Below are positions 1 through 8,469 of a stretch of 64,000 nt of DNA, piece by piece. The notes beneath the pieces were generated by a model. That model did not search any database, was not told where the DNA came from, and saw only the letters and a program-made list of their open reading frames with translations. Every line of letters begins with the position of its first letter. The first letter of the stretch is position 1. The stretch comes from Erysipelotrichia bacterium (lineage in GTDB: Bacteria > Bacillota_I > Bacilli_A > Erysipelotrichales > Erysipelotrichaceae). Location: positions 1 through 64,000 of the forward strand of contig JAAYOQ010000017.1 of assembly GCA_012520255.1 (NCBI GenBank), given 5' to 3'. Both the position numbers and the translations under genes were made by a program.

Positions 1-28
1 GCGCTCTAACCAACTAAGCTATCCCGCC
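1..28 (-). tRNA. partial tRNA, 5' half only
   Basis: Read on the minus strand, the first 28 bases form the 5' part of a tRNA: acceptor arm GGCGGGA, TA, then a D-arm with AGTTGGTTAG. The anticodon lies outside the window, so the identity cannot be read. The acceptor resembles elongator Met tRNAs of Bacillota, but that is only a guess. It lies 3 nt downstream of the tRNA-Pro CCA end in the same transcript direction. Confidence 0.8.
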
Positions 29-31
29 ACA

Positions 32-108
32 TGGTCGGGATGACAGGATTCGAACCTGCGACCCCCTGGTCCCAAACCAGGTGCACTACCAAGCTGTGCT
101 ACATCCCG
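32..108 (-). tRNA. tRNA-Pro (UGG)
   Basis: A complete cloverleaf reads on the minus strand. The acceptor CGGGATG pairs with CATCCCG. The anticodon stem CCTGG/CCAGG encloses loop TTTGGGA, giving anticodon TGG. The T-loop TTCGAAT is intact and the CCA end is encoded. UGG reads proline codons. Confidence 0.95.
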
Positions 109-133
109 ATATGTGGTACGGCCACGCCTAATT

Positions 134-162
134 ATATTAGCACATTAATTTTGGTTATGCAA
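134..162 (-). promoter_or_regulatory. promoter of the tRNA cluster
   Basis: On the minus strand a -35 TTGCAT (162-157) and a -10 TAATAT (139-134) are separated by exactly 17 nt and lie about 25 nt upstream of tRNA-Pro. The rest of the space to rimO (about 170-379) holds the rimO promoter area and nothing else I recognise. Confidence 0.65.
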
Positions 163-379
163 CAGGATTTTTCTAAAAAGTGGACATCTGAAAAAGCTTT
201 TTAATCCTTCAAATTTTTGATTTTAAATTGGATTTAGTTGATTAAATTATTGCGAAGTGATGTATTTATATTAACATAGATATAGTAAACTGTAAAAACA
301 AATAAAATAAATGAATGTTTTTAAAAGTGACAATAAAATGATAATCTAGTATTTTAAAATAATAGACAGGTGATGTTTT

Positions 380-1672
380 ATGAAAATCGGAATTATATCT
401 CTTGGATGTTGTAAGAATCTGGTCGATAGTCAAAAAGCAATGTCTTTTCTTAAAGCTAGTGGACATAGCTTTGTTAATGATCCGAAAATAGCTGAGGTAA
501 TTGTGATTAATACCTGTGGTTTTATCAATGATGCTAAACAGGAATCTATTGATACAATTTTACAGATGGCAGACTACAAAGAATACAAATTAAAATATTT
601 AATTGTAATGGGTTGTCTTGTTCAAAGATACAGAGAAGAGTTAGAAAGAGAATTGCCAGAAGTAGACTTATTTATTTCTATCGATGAATATGATGATTTG
701 GAAAAAATATTCAATGATTTTTTAAATAGTAAAACAATAAAATCGTCTGAAGTAATATTAGCTACAAGTAATTACAGTGCTTATTTAAAAATTGCAGATG
801 GATGTTCTAATAAGTGTGCCTATTGTGCTATTCCTTTAATTAGAAAAGCATATAAGTCGATAGAATTTGAAGAAATAATTAGCCAGGCAAAAAAATTAGA
901 AGCTATCGGTATTAAAGAATTAAATCTTATTGCTCAGGATACGACCAGATATGGTATAGATTTATACGGAAAATATCGTCTGGCAGATTTATTATATGAA
1001 TTAAATAAAATGGATTTTTATTGGATTAGAATTCTGTATATGTATCCAGATGAAATAAATGATGAATTATTACAAGCAATGGCAAATTGTAAGAAAGTAG
1101 TACCTTACTTTGATATTCCTGTTCAACATGCTAGTGACAGGATGTTAAAACTGATGAATAGAAGAGGCAGTAAAAAACATATTAAAGAAATTGTAGCAAA
1201 GATTAAAAAGAGATTTGAAAATCCAATTTTAAGAACTACCATTATTGTCGGCTTTCCAACAGAAACTGATGAAGATTTTAAAGAGTTGTTAGAATTTATT
1301 GAAGAAATCAAATGGGATAAACTAGGAGCATTTACCTATTCTCTGGAAGAAGACACTGCCAGTTATGAAATGGAGCCAAAAGTAGAAAAACAAGTGGCTG
1401 ATAAGAGACTGGAAGAATTAATGTTGCTGCAAGAAAAAATATCTCAAAACAATAATGAAAGCTATATCAATCAAACAATAGAAGTTTTAGTTGAAGGCAG
1501 AGATGGATTAGATAAAAAACTATATCAGGGGAGAAGTTATATGAATGCTCCAGATGGAATAGACGGTCATGTCAGATTTATTTCTTCTAGAGATATTGAA
1601 ACAGGTGATATTGTAAGTGTTTTAATAGAAAGTGTTAATGTACATGACTTATTTGGCAAAGAAGTAATTTAA
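380..1672 (+). CDS. rimO: ribosomal protein S12 methylthiotransferase RimO
   Basis: RimO is a radical-SAM methylthiotransferase that modifies an aspartate of ribosomal protein S12. At 430 residues it has normal length. The N-terminal UPF0004 domain starts with SLGCCKNLVDS and has Cys10, Cys46 and Cys79 for the second Fe-S cluster. The radical SAM cluster motif is CSNKCAYC (Cys142, 146, 149), and a TRAM-like domain closes the protein. The CKNLVDS signature separates RimO from MiaB. The start follows an AGGTGATG ribosome binding site. It seems to be transcribed alone, with the transketolase genes following after 47 nt. Confidence 0.93.
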   Translation: MKIGIISLGCCKNLVDSQKAMSFLKASGHSFVNDPKIAEVIVINTCGFINDAKQESIDTILQMADYKEYKLKYLIVMGCLVQRYREELERELPEVDLFISIDEYDDLEKIFNDFLNSKTIKSSEVILATSNYSAYLKIADGCSNKCAYCAIPLIRKAYKSIEFEEIISQAKKLEAIGIKELNLIAQDTTRYGIDLYGKYRLADLLYELNKMDFYWIRILYMYPDEINDELLQAMANCKKVVPYFDIPVQHASDRMLKLMNRRGSKKHIKEIVAKIKKRFENPILRTTIIVGFPTETDEDFKELLEFIEEIKWDKLGAFTYSLEEDTASYEMEPKVEKQVADKRLEELMLLQEKISQNNNESYINQTIEVLVEGRDGLDKKLYQGRSYMNAPDGIDGHVRFISSRDIETGDIVSVLIESVNVHDLFGKEVI

Positions 1673-1673
1673 A

Positions 1674-1687
1674 ACACAATATTGTGT
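1674..1687. promoter_or_regulatory. palindrome upstream of transketolase, possible operator
   Basis: The 14-nt perfect palindrome ACACAATATTGTGT lies directly in front of a TAAAAT hexamer (1690-1695) that may be the -10 of the transketolase promoter. Its core CACAATATTGTG recurs at 3530-3541, downstream of the same two genes. A protein-binding site is inferred; the cognate regulator is unknown. Confidence 0.4.
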
Positions 1688-1719
1688 GTTAAAATGAATA
1701 ATAGAAGAGGTACAGATTT

Positions 1720-2532
1720 ATGGAAAAATTAAAAAAAATCGCAAATAATATGCGAATCAACATCGTTAAAATGGTTCATGCTAATAAAAGCGGTCATCCA
1801 GGCGGTGCTTTAAGTTGTGCAGATATCTTAACGGCTTTATATTTTGAAGTTATGGATATCAACAAAGATAACTTAAATGACAAAGCAAGAGACAAATTTG
1901 TTCTGTCTAAAGGCCATGGATCTGCTGGAATTTATGCTGTTTTAGCGGAAAAAGGATTTATTCCTTATGAAGAGTTGCCAACATTCAGAGCTATTAACTC
2001 AAGATTACAAGGGCATCCAAATATGCTTGACTGTCCAGGAGTAGATATTTCTACCGGATCATTAGGGCAGGGTTTATCTGTTGGTGTTGGAATGTCATTA
2101 TCTAACAAACTTGATGGCAACGATTTTAGAACATATGTGCTTTGTGGAGATGGCGAAATACAGGAAGGCCAAATCTGGGAAGCAGCTATGTCAGCAGCTC
2201 ACTATAATCTTGACAACCTGTTATTGATAATCGATTACAACGGTTTACAGATTGATGGAACTAATGATGAAGTCATGAATGTCAGACCACTTGGCGAGAA
2301 GTTTAAGGCTTTTGGCTGGCATACAATTTCTGTTGATGGACATGACATTGAATCAATTATTGCTGGCTGTAATCATGCTAAAACCATTAAAGGAAAGCCG
2401 ACAGTAATTATTGCTGAGACAGTAAAAGGAAAAGGTGTCAGCTATATGGAAAATAAAGCTGGCTGGCATGGCAAAGCTCCTTCTGATGAGGAATTAGCTA
2501 TAGCTTTAGAAGAGTTAGGAGGTAACAACTAA
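1720..2532 (+). CDS. transketolase, N-terminal (TPP-binding) subunit
   Basis: This is the pyrophosphate-binding half of transketolase, an enzyme of the non-oxidative pentose phosphate pathway. Its 270 residues carry HANKSGHPGG near the N-terminus, a KGHGS segment, and the thiamine-diphosphate motif GDGEIQEGQIWEA near residues 143-156. The gene ends in TAATG, which overlaps the start of the next gene, so the halves are made as two coupled polypeptides. Such split transketolases are common in Bacillota and archaea and do not indicate a frameshift. Confidence 0.92.
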   Translation: MEKLKKIANNMRINIVKMVHANKSGHPGGALSCADILTALYFEVMDINKDNLNDKARDKFVLSKGHGSAGIYAVLAEKGFIPYEELPTFRAINSRLQGHPNMLDCPGVDISTGSLGQGLSVGVGMSLSNKLDGNDFRTYVLCGDGEIQEGQIWEAAMSAAHYNLDNLLLIIDYNGLQIDGTNDEVMNVRPLGEKFKAFGWHTISVDGHDIESIIAGCNHAKTIKGKPTVIIAETVKGKGVSYMENKAGWHGKAPSDEELAIALEELGGNN

Positions 2533-3467
2533 TGAGTAAGATTGCAACAAGAGATGCCTATGGAAAAGCTCTTGCAGCTTTGGCTTTAGAAAATAAAAAT
2601 GTTGTAGCGGTAGATGCTGACTTATCGGGCTCTACTAAAACTGCTGAACTTAAAAAGGTAGCACCTGAAAGACATTTTAATGTCGGTATTGCTGAAAGTA
2701 ATTTAGTTGGAATATCAGCTGGTTTAGCTTGTAATGGTAAAATTCCTTATTGTTCAACTTTCGCTATTTTTGCTAGTGGAAGAGCTTATGACCAGGTTAG
2801 AAATACAGTTGCTTATGGAAAATTAAATGTTAAAATCTGTGCAACCCACGCTGGTTTAACAGTTGGAGAAGATGGAGCAACGCATCAGGCTTTAGAAGAT
2901 ATTGCATTAATGAGAGCTATTCCTAATATGACAGTTATCCAACCGTGTGATGGGGTAGAAACTGAGCAATGTATCAGAGCAATTTCTGAATATTATGGTC
3001 CAGTTTATGTCAGATTAGGCAGAAGTGCAGTAGAAGTAGTTAATACTGATCCTGACTATAAATTTGAAATTGGCAAAGGTATAGTTCTTCATGAAGGTGA
3101 TAAGGATGTCCTGATGATTGCCAGTGGAATGATGGTTCAACAATCATTGAAAGCAATTGAACAATTAAAGGAAAAGGGAGTTAATCCGACTTTAATCAAC
3201 ATTCATACTATCAAACCATTAGATGAAGATTTAATTGTCAAGTATGCTAAAGATGCAAAATATATTGTTTCATTAGAAGAACACAATGTATATGGTGGTT
3301 TAGGAAGTGCAGTAGCTGAATGTTTAGCTAAGCATTGTCCAAGAAAACAAATCTTTATCGGCACCCAGGACACTTTTGGTGAGTCTGGAAAACCAGATTT
3401 ACTGCTTGAAAAGTATGGCTTAAGTGCTGATAAGATTGTTGAAAGAGTACTTAATGAATGTAAATAA
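2532..3467 (+). CDS. transketolase, C-terminal (pyrimidine-binding) subunit
   Basis: The partner half of transketolase (311 residues) carries the pyrimidine-binding domain, including the catalytic glutamate region NVGIAESNLVG and the GEDGATHQALEDIA segment, followed by the C-terminal transketolase domain. It starts inside the stop codon of the N-terminal subunit (TAATG), which points to translational coupling and a heteromeric enzyme. Confidence 0.92.
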   Translation: MSKIATRDAYGKALAALALENKNVVAVDADLSGSTKTAELKKVAPERHFNVGIAESNLVGISAGLACNGKIPYCSTFAIFASGRAYDQVRNTVAYGKLNVKICATHAGLTVGEDGATHQALEDIALMRAIPNMTVIQPCDGVETEQCIRAISEYYGPVYVRLGRSAVEVVNTDPDYKFEIGKGIVLHEGDKDVLMIASGMMVQQSLKAIEQLKEKGVNPTLINIHTIKPLDEDLIVKYAKDAKYIVSLEEHNVYGGLGSAVAECLAKHCPRKQIFIGTQDTFGESGKPDLLLEKYGLSADKIVERVLNECK

Positions 3468-3522
3468 AATGATTTAGCAGTAAAAATAAATCAATATTTA
3501 AACTTTTGAAAATCATAATAAT

Positions 3523-3548
3523 TTGAGGTCACAATATTGTGACCTCAA
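3523..3548. repeat. 26-nt perfect palindrome with CACAATATTGTG core
   Basis: The arm TTGAGGTCACAAT is followed immediately by its exact reverse complement. As RNA it would be an 11-bp hairpin, but no U-tract follows (GTCATATAAC), so it is a poor intrinsic terminator. The central 12 nt are identical to the core of the palindrome at 1674-1687. It lies 40 nt upstream of the ArsC-like gene and could be an operator, an mRNA 3' stabiliser, or both. Confidence 0.6.
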
Positions 3549-3587
3549 GTCATATAACAAGACTAAATAGCAAAGGAAAAGATAAAA

Positions 3588-3986
3588 ATGTGTAAAAAAA
3601 TTAAAGTTGCCTTTATCTATGTGCATAATTTTTATCGCCGTCAGATTGCTGAAGCATTAGGAAAAGAGTTTGGTTCAGATAGATATGAATTTTATTCAGC
3701 AGGTACTGAAATAAAATCTGAAATTAATCAGGATGCTGTACGTCCTTTGAAAAAAATGTATGGAATTGATATGGAAAAAACGCAATATTCAAAGACAATA
3801 AGTGATATTGTCGAAGTAGATATTATTGTTACTATGGGTTGCAATGTTCGCTGTCCAATAATTTCACATAATTATAAAGAAGATTGGGGCTTATATGACC
3901 CAAGTGGAAAAAGTGATGAAGAATTTTTAAAAGTAATTAAGCAGATTGAAATTAATATAAAGGAAAAATATAATGCCAAATTGTAA
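3588..3986 (+). CDS. ArsC/LMW-phosphatase-like protein lacking catalytic cysteines
   Basis: The 132-residue protein has the overall sequence of thioredoxin-type arsenate reductases and low-molecular-weight tyrosine phosphatases: the P-loop position, the SAGTE strand, TMGCNVRCP, and a DP motif in YDPSGKSDEEF that normally supplies the general acid. In functional relatives the P-loop reads CVHNSCRS (CX5R). Here it reads YVHNFYRR, so the nucleophile position is Tyr11 and the second cysteine is Tyr16, while Arg17 remains. Phosphatase or reductase activity through this site is therefore unlikely. The distal Cys pair in GCNVRC is kept. The frame is intact with an AAAGGAAAAG ribosome binding site, so it may be a pseudoenzyme with a binding role. 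Confidence 0.75.
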   Translation: MCKKIKVAFIYVHNFYRRQIAEALGKEFGSDRYEFYSAGTEIKSEINQDAVRPLKKMYGIDMEKTQYSKTISDIVEVDIIVTMGCNVRCPIISHNYKEDWGLYDPSGKSDEEFLKVIKQIEINIKEKYNAKL

Positions 3987-4034
3987 AAACATTTTTTCAT
4001 TATGGTATAATTTAAAAAGAATAGAGGACTTTAT

Positions 4035-6047
4035 ATGATTAAAAAAATTGGAAGAAACTTTATTTTAGAAACAAAAAATACTATTTATATTTTTAAATTG
4101 TTGCCGAATGGTTATTTAGGTCATCTTTATTATGGAGATAGGTTTGATGAAAAAATATTTCAGAATATAAAATCAAATATAAGACGTACTGGAAATACTG
4201 TTGAATATAGTGATGATTTTCCTTATTCTTTAGAAGATATTCCTTTAGAATATTCTACTTACGGTAAAGGTGATATCAAAGAGCCTTTAATTGTGATTAG
4301 AAACTATGATGGAAGCAATACTTCTGATTTTATTTATGATAGTTATGAGATAGTAAAAGAAAAAAGTAAACTTGAAACTTTACCTTCAAGTTATAATTGT
4401 GATGAACAGCTGATTATTAATTTGGTTGATAAATACTATAATCTTAAACTTCAACTTTTTTACAGTATATTCTATGAAAGCAATGTTATTGTCAAAAGCT
4501 GTAAGCTTGTAAATAATTCTGATAAAACAATTAAAATAGAAAAATTTAATAGCTCATTAATTGATATGCATAACAAGACGTTTACTATTACTTCTTTTTT
4601 TGGTAATTGGGGTAATGAAATGAATAAACATCAAATCAAATTAACTGCTGGTAAGTATGTTATTTCTTCATATACAGGATCAAGCAGTAATCGTAATAAT
4701 CCATTTTTTATGTTGAGTGATGATGATACCAGTGAAAATAAAGGGGAGTGTTATGGTTTTAATTTGGTTTATAGTGGCAATCACTATAGCAGTATTGAAA
4801 CAACTCAACTTCAAAGAACCAGAATAGTTCAAGGAATCAATAGTGAAAATTTTGAATTTGAAATTAATCCAAATGAGGATTTTGAGACTCCAGAAGCCGT
4901 TTTAACTTTCAGTAGTTGTGGTTTTAATGGCATCAGTAAAAACATGCACTATTTTATAAATAATCATATTATTAGAGAAAATTTTAAAAATAAAATTAGA
5001 CCGGTTCTTTTAAACAGTTGGGAAGCATTCTATTTTTTCTTTACTGAAGAAGGATTGCTTGAATTGGCTGAAAAGGGACAGGAAGTTGGTGTTGAACTGT
5101 TTGTGCTGGATGATGGCTGGTTTGGTAATAGAAAAAATGATCAGAGTTCATTAGGAGACTGGTATGTGAACCAAGATAAATTGCCTAATGGATTAAATGG
5201 GTTATGTAATGAAATAAATGCCTTAGGTTTAAAGTTTGGTTTATGGGTTGAACCGGAAATGGTAAATGTTAACTCTGATTTATATCGCGTTCATCCTAAC
5301 TGGGCGATGAACATTAATAACAAAAAGCATAGTGAAGGCAGAAATCAACGAATATTAGATATTATCAATCCTGAAGTAAGTGAATATATTTTAAACAGTT
5401 TAAAAAGAGTATTTAACAGCTGTAATATCAGTTATGTAAAATGGGATTTTAATCGGATATTTTCTGATGTTTACTCACCATATCTAAAAGACAGACAGAA
5501 AGAAACATCGCATCGTTATTACATGTCTTTATACAAAATAATGGATACTTTAGTAAATGAATATCCTGACATCTTATTTGAAGGATGTGCCGGTGGAGGA
5601 AATCGTTTTGATTTAGGAATATTGTGTTATTTCCCTCAAATTTGGGCTTCAGATAAGACCGATGCCCTTGATCGGTTAATGATACAAAATGGTTATAGTT
5701 ACGGCTATCCGCTATCAAGTTATACCTGTCATGTTTCAATTTGCCCAAATCATCTGACAAGAAGAACTTTACCTTTGAAAACAAGGTTTGATGTGGCATG
5801 CTTTGGTAATTTAGGGTATGAGTTGAATTTGAATCTATTGGATGAAAGTGAATTAGAGGAAATAAAAAAACAAATTGAATTTTATAAAAAGCATCGTGAG
5901 TTAATTCAATTTGGCCAATTTGAAAGAGAAGAATATGAAAATGGTATTAAATGGTCGATTTTAAAAGAGGATCAAAAAATAGAGATGATCTATCATAACG
6001 ATACTCAGACTACGGAAATTAGACTAAATGGAGAGAAGTATGAATAA
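4035..6047 (+). CDS. aga: alpha-galactosidase, GH36
   Basis: This is a glycoside hydrolase family 36 enzyme that releases alpha-1,6-linked galactose from raffinose-family sugars or melibiose. It has 670 residues, slightly short of the usual 720-740. A beta-sandwich N-terminal half is followed by the (beta/alpha)8 barrel. KWDFNR holds the nucleophile (Asp471) and WASDKTDA the acid/base (Asp540). LFVLDDGWFG and FEGCAGGGNR are further family signatures. There is no signal peptide, so the substrate must be imported. The stop overlaps the start of the GNAT-HAD gene, indicating an operon. Confidence 0.93.
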   Translation: MIKKIGRNFILETKNTIYIFKLLPNGYLGHLYYGDRFDEKIFQNIKSNIRRTGNTVEYSDDFPYSLEDIPLEYSTYGKGDIKEPLIVIRNYDGSNTSDFIYDSYEIVKEKSKLETLPSSYNCDEQLIINLVDKYYNLKLQLFYSIFYESNVIVKSCKLVNNSDKTIKIEKFNSSLIDMHNKTFTITSFFGNWGNEMNKHQIKLTAGKYVISSYTGSSSNRNNPFFMLSDDDTSENKGECYGFNLVYSGNHYSSIETTQLQRTRIVQGINSENFEFEINPNEDFETPEAVLTFSSCGFNGISKNMHYFINNHIIRENFKNKIRPVLLNSWEAFYFFFTEEGLLELAEKGQEVGVELFVLDDGWFGNRKNDQSSLGDWYVNQDKLPNGLNGLCNEINALGLKFGLWVEPEMVNVNSDLYRVHPNWAMNINNKKHSEGRNQRILDIINPEVSEYILNSLKRVFNSCNISYVKWDFNRIFSDVYSPYLKDRQKETSHRYYMSLYKIMDTLVNEYPDILFEGCAGGGNRFDLGILCYFPQIWASDKTDALDRLMIQNGYSYGYPLSSYTCHVSICPNHLTRRTLPLKTRFDVACFGNLGYELNLNLLDESELEEIKKQIEFYKKHRELIQFGQFEREEYENGIKWSILKEDQKIEMIYHNDTQTTEIRLNGEKYE

Positions 6048-7395
6048 ACATATTGATATAAGCAATATCATGCTGAAAACTGAAAGAGTTTTTTTAAGAC
6101 CTTTCAGAATAACTGATGCAGAAGATTTATATGAATATGCTAAGATTGATGGAATTGGTCAAATGGCAGGATGGTCACCTCATAAAGACATTGAAGAATC
6201 AAAAGAAGTTTTAGACATGTTTATAAAAAGTAAAAGACAATTGGCAATTGTGATAAACGGCAAGGTTGTTGGCTCTCTTGGTTTTGAATATTATAATGAA
6301 AAATACTTTCCTGAGTATAAAAATTTATCAGGAACAGAAATTGGATATGTTTTAAGTAGAGACTATTGGGGAAATGGTTATATGCCGGAAATAGTCAGGG
6401 CAGCTATTAATTATCTGTTTGATATTGAAAAACTGGATTTTATTATATGTGGTCATTTTACATCTAATAATCAATCAAAAAGAGTGATTGAAAAAACTGG
6501 TTTTATATTCGCTAAAGAAATTGAATATCTAACATCTTATGGTAAAGTGGAAAAGATGAACTCATATGTTATGTTTAATCCAAAAAAAGATAATAAAATT
6601 AAGATGATGGTTTTTGATATTGATGGTACTTTAATTCCTTTTGGTTCATCAAAGATTACTCCAAGTGCTTTAGAGGCGATTGAAAAGGTTAAAAACGAAA
6701 AGAAAGTTAAAGTGATGATAGCAACTGGAAGGTCTAAATGTTTTATCCAGGATGATATCTTGGATTCTTTACATTCCGATTATCTGGTAACAATTAATGG
6801 TCAATCTATTTTAGATAAAGATTTTAAATCAGTTGTCAGACACACACTTTCTTTAGAAGATATGAAAAGATTGACAGAAGATTGCATAAAAAAAGGCATC
6901 GGGTTAGCCTATAAGTATGACGATGAATTGGCTAGTTACAACCTTCATGATGAATACTGTGAAATTTATTTAGAACATGAAGAAAGAAAATATCTGGTTA
7001 AAAATTATACAGCAACAAAAGATTATCATTTACAACATGGGTTACCTATTTCAGCATTTTTAATAGGGAACGAAAGTGTAATTGAAGAAATTTCTAAAAA
7101 CTACACTGAAATAAAATTCGTTAAGGCTTATCCACTGGCTTATGAGGCTTACAATATTAAATATAATAAATCTACTGCTATAGAAGAAGTTCTTAAAATA
7201 TCAGGTTTTACCTGGAATAATTGTATGTCTTTTGGAGATGCTGACAATGATATTGATATGATTCAAAAAGCTAGAATCGGTATTGCGATGGCCAATGGCT
7301 CAGACAATTTAAAGGCTGAAGCTGACTATATTGCTGATGATATCGACAATGATGGTGTAGCTAAAGCGATAGAGTACTTTAATCATGAATTTTAA
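6040..7395 (+). CDS. GNAT acetyltransferase fused to Cof-type HAD phosphatase
   Basis: This is a 451-residue two-domain protein. Residues 1-175 are a RimJ/RimL-type GNAT domain (GTEIGYVLSRDYWGNGYMPE, then an SKRVIEKTGF segment). Residues 187-451 are a HAD-IIB Cof-type hydrolase with motif I FDIDGT (Asp193, Asp195), ATGRS, and the C-terminal FGDADNDIDM motif. The start at 6040 lies inside the 3' end of aga, preceded by GGAGAG. No stop or frameshift lies between the domains, so it is a genuine fusion. Substrates cannot be read; HAD-IIB members usually act on sugar phosphates or nucleotides. Confidence 0.85.
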   Translation: MNKHIDISNIMLKTERVFLRPFRITDAEDLYEYAKIDGIGQMAGWSPHKDIEESKEVLDMFIKSKRQLAIVINGKVVGSLGFEYYNEKYFPEYKNLSGTEIGYVLSRDYWGNGYMPEIVRAAINYLFDIEKLDFIICGHFTSNNQSKRVIEKTGFIFAKEIEYLTSYGKVEKMNSYVMFNPKKDNKIKMMVFDIDGTLIPFGSSKITPSALEAIEKVKNEKKVKVMIATGRSKCFIQDDILDSLHSDYLVTINGQSILDKDFKSVVRHTLSLEDMKRLTEDCIKKGIGLAYKYDDELASYNLHDEYCEIYLEHEERKYLVKNYTATKDYHLQHGLPISAFLIGNESVIEEISKNYTEIKFVKAYPLAYEAYNIKYNKSTAIEEVLKISGFTWNNCMSFGDADNDIDMIQKARIGIAMANGSDNLKAEADYIADDIDNDGVAKAIEYFNHEF

Positions 7396-7403
7396 TTGAA
7401 GAG

Positions 7404-7440
7404 AAAAACGCCTTTGCATAATCAGCAAAGGTGTTTTTTT
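7404..7440. terminator. bidirectional intrinsic terminator
   Basis: A hairpin with arms ACGCCTTTGC and GCAAAGGTGT is flanked by an A-run on the left and seven Ts on the right. It separates convergent genes and can end transcription in both directions. Confidence 0.88.
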
Positions 7441-7870
7441 AATAACTAAAGAATTTAAAGATATATATTTCTCCATCTAAAATAATACAAGTATCAACTG
7501 ATGGACAGTAACCATTGGCTTTACAACATTCAGAGTTTTCTGATTCATAAACCCACCAAGGACCAGTATTCCAGTCTTCGGTAACAATACCACATAATCC
7601 ATTAATGCTTCTGCCGTATTCACCAACACCAGAGATATCTAATTGTAATTCCTCAGCATGTTCTTCCAATAGCTGATCTAAATATTCCGCATCAGTGCCA
7701 AAGGTTTTGTTGAAGACTTCTTTTCCCTCTAAATCTTGAACGATAATAGTGATTTGTTTGCTTCCTGGTTGTTTTTCAACTGGTGGCTGAAATCTTTTAA
7801 TTAGAAATACAATTCCCAGTGCAACAGCAACAACCGCCAGTAGAGTAATTAGTTTCTTTTTGTTTTTCAT
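7439..7870 (-). CDS. DUF4430 (transcobalamin-like C-terminal domain) membrane-anchored protein
   Basis: The 143-residue protein has one N-terminal membrane segment (about residues 7-24) and an extracellular DUF4430 domain with the typical GPWWVYES motif and four cysteines near the C-terminus. DUF4430 is related to the C-terminal domain of transcobalamin. Its start (ATGA) overlaps the stop of the upstream ECF S-component gene, and both lie behind a cobalamin riboswitch. The inferred role is to capture B12 on the cell surface and pass it to the transporter. Confidence 0.78.
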   Translation of the reverse strand: MKNKKKLITLLAVVAVALGIVFLIKRFQPPVEKQPGSKQITIIVQDLEGKEVFNKTFGTDAEYLDQLLEEHAEELQLDISGVGEYGRSINGLCGIVTEDWNTGPWWVYESENSECCKANGYCPSVDTCIILDGEIYIFKFFSY

Positions 7871-8367
7871 TTGTGCATCTCCTTAATTTTAAATAATATT
7901 TTTTCTAAAGGTTTATAAATTAAAGCAATTTCCATAGCGGTTAGTGTTCCTTGAATCAAACTTGTTTTCAAGCCAGTAAGGATATAGTAGATGGTTACCA
8001 GTTCTGATACTAAAATAAAAGGCAAATCAAGTATTAAACCAGTGCTACAGGATAGAATAAATCCATAGACAATCAACAACCATTCCTTGGATTTAAGCAG
8101 GGGTTTTAAATAATTTGTCAGTAATGAATAGCATGGGTAAATGATGAAATACATAATGCTCCAAGGAGTTAATCCCATATACAATATTAGCAATACTCCA
8201 AAAACAAGTGATGATTGAAAGCTATCTCTTCTGTCAAAGACCATAGCTACAGCTATAATCATTAAAGTGATAGCTTCAAGATAAAGGATGTTTGATAACG
8301 AAAAAAATGTGCAGAATAAGAAAGCACCAATTAATGCAACTCTAGCCATTCTTTTTGTTTCTTTCAT
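7867..8367 (-). CDS. ECF transporter S component, probable cobalamin (CblT-like)
   Basis: This is a membrane protein of about 166 residues with five or six hydrophobic segments, the size and character of ECF-transporter substrate-binding (S) components. I use the start at 8367 because a GAGGG ribosome binding site precedes that ATG; an upstream start would lie inside the terminator hairpin. The cobalamin riboswitch and terminator directly upstream point to vitamin B12 or a precursor as substrate. The energising EcfA/A'/T module is not in the window and is presumably shared. Confidence 0.75.
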   Translation of the reverse strand: MKETKRMARVALIGAFLFCTFFSLSNILYLEAITLMIIAVAMVFDRRDSFQSSLVFGVLLILYMGLTPWSIMYFIIYPCYSLLTNYLKPLLKSKEWLLIVYGFILSCSTGLILDLPFILVSELVTIYYILTGLKTSLIQGTLTAMEIALIYKPLEKILFKIKEMHK

Positions 8368-8382
8368 AGTAAACCCTCTAGT

Positions 8383-8411
8383 AAAAAAGCCCATCTTCCT
8401 GGAAAATGGGC
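8383..8411 (-). terminator. riboswitch-controlled terminator
   Basis: On the minus strand GCCCATTTTCC is followed by GGAAGATGGGC and then six Us. It lies between the riboswitch core and the S-component ribosome binding site, which is where the expression platform of a transcriptional OFF switch should be. Confidence 0.85.
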
Positions 8412-8469
8412 CAAATAAACCAAAAAGTTTATACGTTTGCTCATTCCCAGGAGAAACCTTTAACTATCA

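Noticed and set aside
1674-1687. Rex (NADH-sensing) operator.
   Set aside because: Rex sites have TTGTGAA/TTCACAA facing inward around a short spacer; the CACAATATTGTG core has the opposite half-site order, so I do not assign it.
1720-3467. Transketolase split into two frames, possibly a frameshift.
   Set aside because: The halves break at the usual domain border, overlap by TAATG, and match the known two-subunit form.
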